In this document: in pieces, positions 6,051 to 7,473 of the stretch
Position numbering within the stretch: the first letter of the stretch is position 1
How the letters are laid out: every line of letters starts with the position of its first letter
Assembly: GCA_026388865.1 (NCBI GenBank)
Contig: JAPLIX010000353.1
Span: forward strand, 1-7,473
Length of the DNA: 7,473 bases
From: Pseudomonadota bacterium
GTDB taxonomy: Bacteria; Desulfobacterota; WTBG01; CAIYCZ01
Direction: 5' to 3'
The notes under the pieces: model-generated
Databases searched by the model: none
What the model saw: the letters and a program-made list of their open reading frames with translations, nothing else
What the model was told of the DNA's origin: nothing
Made by a program: the position numbers and the translations under genes

Positions 6051-6164
6051 ACATTAGCTATGTTTGTTTGTAATGGAATCTGTTTTGAGAATTTTTTAAC
6101 TGATGGCAAGAAAAGAAAATTCACAAAAGAAATTGTTATGCCTGCATTAGAGAAGGATTATTGA
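6048..6164 (+). pseudogene. Remnant of a paralogue of the 246-aa protein encoded at 6266-7006
   Basis: The plus frame from 6054 to the TGA at 6162-6164 reads LAMFVCNGICFENF, then TDGKKRKFTKEIVMPALEKDY. It aligns without gaps to residues 172-206 of the downstream protein (LALFICHGILFENF onward). I count 18 identities in about 35 positions, so this is a diverged paralogue and not a fresh copy. The cct at 6048 may correspond to Pro169 of the neighbour. Everything upstream (about 170 residues in the full protein) is missing, and after Glu-Lys-Asp-Tyr the frame stops about 40 residues early. The 5' break coincides with the start of the XRE gene on the opposite strand, which suggests that insertion or deletion of the vapBC-XRE block destroyed this gene. 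The fragment has no ribosome site and is probably not translated. Confidence 0.78.
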
Positions 6165-6190
6165 CAAATACTATGTATAAGTTGTAATAT
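6161..6190 (+). promoter_or_regulatory. Candidate sigma70 promoter for the 246-aa protein gene
   Basis: A perfect TTGACA (6161-6166), overlapping the TGA of the remnant, is followed after 18 bases by TAATAT (6185-6190). Transcription would start near 6197, giving a leader of about 70 bases before the ATG at 6266. The region is very AT-rich, so chance matches are likely. Confidence 0.45.
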
Positions 6191-6265
6191 TTTTACGAAA
6201 CAAAATAGATTTAAAAAAATAATCATTGGAAGACGATAGCTTGATTTCAGAGAGGATGAACTTAA

Positions 6266-7006
6266 ATGTATTCAACTCTTGAAGAAGCGAAGGAAGAAAT
6301 TTGGAGACGGTGGAATGACGCAGCTTTACGAGAAAAAGCAGCTGAATTTTTAGGTGAAGTGCCGGAAGCCTTATGCAACAAACCCTGTGCTGTTATGTAC
6401 AGACAAATAACAACGCCAAATACTGAATTTCAAAAATTTCTGAATATGGCTAAAAAGATGCAGTTAAAGCCGGTCAGTTTGGAATATCTGGAAGATAAAT
6501 TTGTTACAACAAACGCATTTAAACTTAGCTGGGGTAAAATGGCTTTTTATCGTGGAAAAAATAAAAACGGAGAAGCCATTTTTCATTATACGAAGGTAGT
6601 TGACCTTGTAGAGTCAGATGGCAAAAAATTAAATGAAATTAAAACACTATGGGGAGAAAACTTCGTTGACTTTCATCACAGGATCTCAATGACAAATTCT
6701 TTTAAGGTAGATATTTTTGATAATTCTAAGTGGCTTATAAAGAAAGGACATAAACCAGCTGATTATTATCCATTTTATTTGGCGCTGTTTATATGTCATG
6801 GAATTTTATTTGAGAACTTTTCAGTTGATGAAAAAGAAAAACACTTTAGTAATGAAATTATTTTACCTGCAATGAAGAAAGTTAAAGAGCATTTCGGGGT
6901 TAAGCCTTTGATTGTGCCATTAGTGCCTGAGCATGAAACATCTGATAGATACTGGTGGTGTTATCCTGACTATATAGAAAAAGAAATACCGAAAGAATGG
7001 GTGTAA
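6266..7006 (+). CDS. Conserved-looking protein of unknown function (246 aa)
   Basis: I do not recognise a named family. The product looks soluble, with no signal peptide or membrane span. Visible landmarks are an N-terminal EEAKEEIWRRWND helix, VMYRQITTPNTEFQKFL (44-59), LEYLEDKFVTTN (72-83), WGKMAFYRGK (89-98), a central LWGENFVDFHHRI with a double His (128-140), and the segment shared with the upstream remnant, LALFICHGILFENF (172-185). The C-terminus is aromatic-rich, with YWWCYPDY at 229-236. The HH pair and scattered Glu, Asp and Cys could bind a metal, but this is speculation. The ATG has an AGAGG Shine-Dalgarno about 10 bases upstream. It is followed 51 bases later, on the same strand, by the SET-domain gene, so the two may be co-transcribed. 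Low GC content suggests an origin different from the left half. Confidence 0.9.
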   Translation: MYSTLEEAKEEIWRRWNDAALREKAAEFLGEVPEALCNKPCAVMYRQITTPNTEFQKFLNMAKKMQLKPVSLEYLEDKFVTTNAFKLSWGKMAFYRGKNKNGEAIFHYTKVVDLVESDGKKLNEIKTLWGENFVDFHHRISMTNSFKVDIFDNSKWLIKKGHKPADYYPFYLALFICHGILFENFSVDEKEKHFSNEIILPAMKKVKEHFGVKPLIVPLVPEHETSDRYWWCYPDYIEKEIPKEWV

Positions 7007-7057
7007 CAAAACATTTGTACTGTATGCTTTGCGCTGGACTATTATAGAAATTTTAGC

Positions 7058-7473
7058 ATGGCTCTCATACATAGCTTGTTGAATCCAAAACTTGAAGTGG
7101 AAAAGTGCGGGGGGGTAGCTATAAAGGCATCTTTGCAAAAGCGCTCGTCAACGAAGGCGAACGGGTGGCAATATTTGCCGGGCATGTAATGAAGGTTGAA
7201 GATGAGCCGGAATTCTCAGAAGGCAAGAAAGACTTTGCTGTTCAGATTGATGAGCATTTTGTAATTGGGACAAAACATGAGGGTGAAATTGAAGATACGG
7301 ATATTTTCAATCATAGTTGCAACCCTAATGCAGGGTTCAAAGGGCAGATATTCCTTGTGGCAATGAGAGATATTCCGGCCGGTGAAGAAGTAACTTTTGA
7401 TTATGCGATGGTGCTTCACGAGGCGGCAGGAATGCCGCAGGGTTATGAGTTTGCGTGTCTTTGTGGCAGTTCA
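7058..7473 (+). CDS. SET-domain protein lysine methyltransferase, frameshifted at a G7 run, 3' end beyond the window
   Basis: Two frames together encode one SET-domain protein. ATG at 7058 gives MALIHSLLNPKLEVEKCGG. After the G run at 7109-7115 the sequence continues in another frame from 7114: GSYKGIFAKALVNEGERVAIF, then the hallmark FNHSCNPNAGF (S-adenosylmethionine and substrate pocket), AGEEVTFDYAMV (catalytic Tyr) and the start of a post-SET cysteine cluster (CLCGSS), where the window ends. The second frame is open to the last base. One more G (8) or two fewer (5) would restore a single frame. In the present sequence the ATG frame stops soon after the run. A GTG at 7105 could start the second frame (VRGGSYKG) without the first 16 residues. 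SET enzymes transfer methyl groups from SAM to protein lysines; the bacterial target is unknown. The Shine-Dalgarno is weak. Confidence 0.85.
7109..7115 (+). repeat. Homopolymer of seven G inside the SET gene
   Basis: This is the exact point where the coding frame of the SET gene switches. It could be a sequencing or assembly slip, a fixed frameshift, or a slippage site that turns the gene on and off. Confidence 0.85.

Noticed and set aside
5918..6124. Minus-strand frame overlapping the start of the XRE gene
   Set aside because: It is out of frame with the HTH and antisense to the paralogue remnant; its sequence has no HTH features.
1..7473. tRNA, rRNA, CRISPR array, transposase or integrase
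   Set aside because: I looked through both strands and saw no repeat-spacer pattern, no recognisable RNA gene and no recombinase motif, although short or degenerate cases could escape reading by eye.

Overview
The window reads as a bacterial chromosome segment made of two unlike halves. Positions 1 to about 4985 are GC-rich (one sampled 60-base row in the HD-GYP gene has 41 G/C) and hold well-built signalling genes. Positions from about 4986 to 7473 are AT-rich (a sampled row near 6850 has 19 G/C of 60) and hold a toxin-antitoxin pair, a small repressor-like gene, gene remnants and poorly known genes. A two-component system with a periplasmic sensor domain points to a Gram-negative-type envelope. 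I cannot name the phylum; an environmental Desulfobacterota- or Nitrospirota-like bacterium would fit, but that is a guess.

Layout. At 115-258 there is a possible 47-residue single-span membrane protein. An OmpR/PhoB-type response regulator (1672-2364, minus) and a HAMP-type sensor histidine kinase (289-1668, minus) form an operon with a 3-base gap. Across a 243-base divergent promoter region lies a 725-residue membrane receptor (2608-4785, plus) with a CHASE4-like sensor, HAMP, GAF and HD-GYP domains, a predicted cyclic-di-GMP phosphodiesterase. After it comes a 150-base, 93% identical copy of the start of the response regulator gene (4836-4985, minus). This copy is truncated just before the phospho-acceptor Asp codon and carries an internal stop.

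Three bases beyond that remnant begins a compact accessory block on the minus strand: vapC (4989-5399), vapB (5396-5590, ATGA overlap with vapC) and an XRE-family regulator (5712-about 6038) that appears to have lost its normal start codon. The block abuts a second remnant, on the plus strand (6048-6164). This is a piece of a paralogue of the next complete gene, a 246-residue protein of unrecognised function (6266-7006). The window ends in a SET-domain methyltransferase gene (7058-7473+) whose frame is broken at a run of seven G.

How they fit together. The left half is an envelope-sensing phosphorelay beside a c-di-GMP hydrolase, plausibly regulated from one shared intergenic region. The right half looks like a site of repeated insertion and deletion: a toxin-antitoxin/regulator block sits between two gene remnants, followed by two genes of unclear role. 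The most notable points are the paralogue remnant, the apparent AUU start of the XRE gene, the G7 frameshift in the SET gene, and the direct repeats that bracket the HD-GYP gene.
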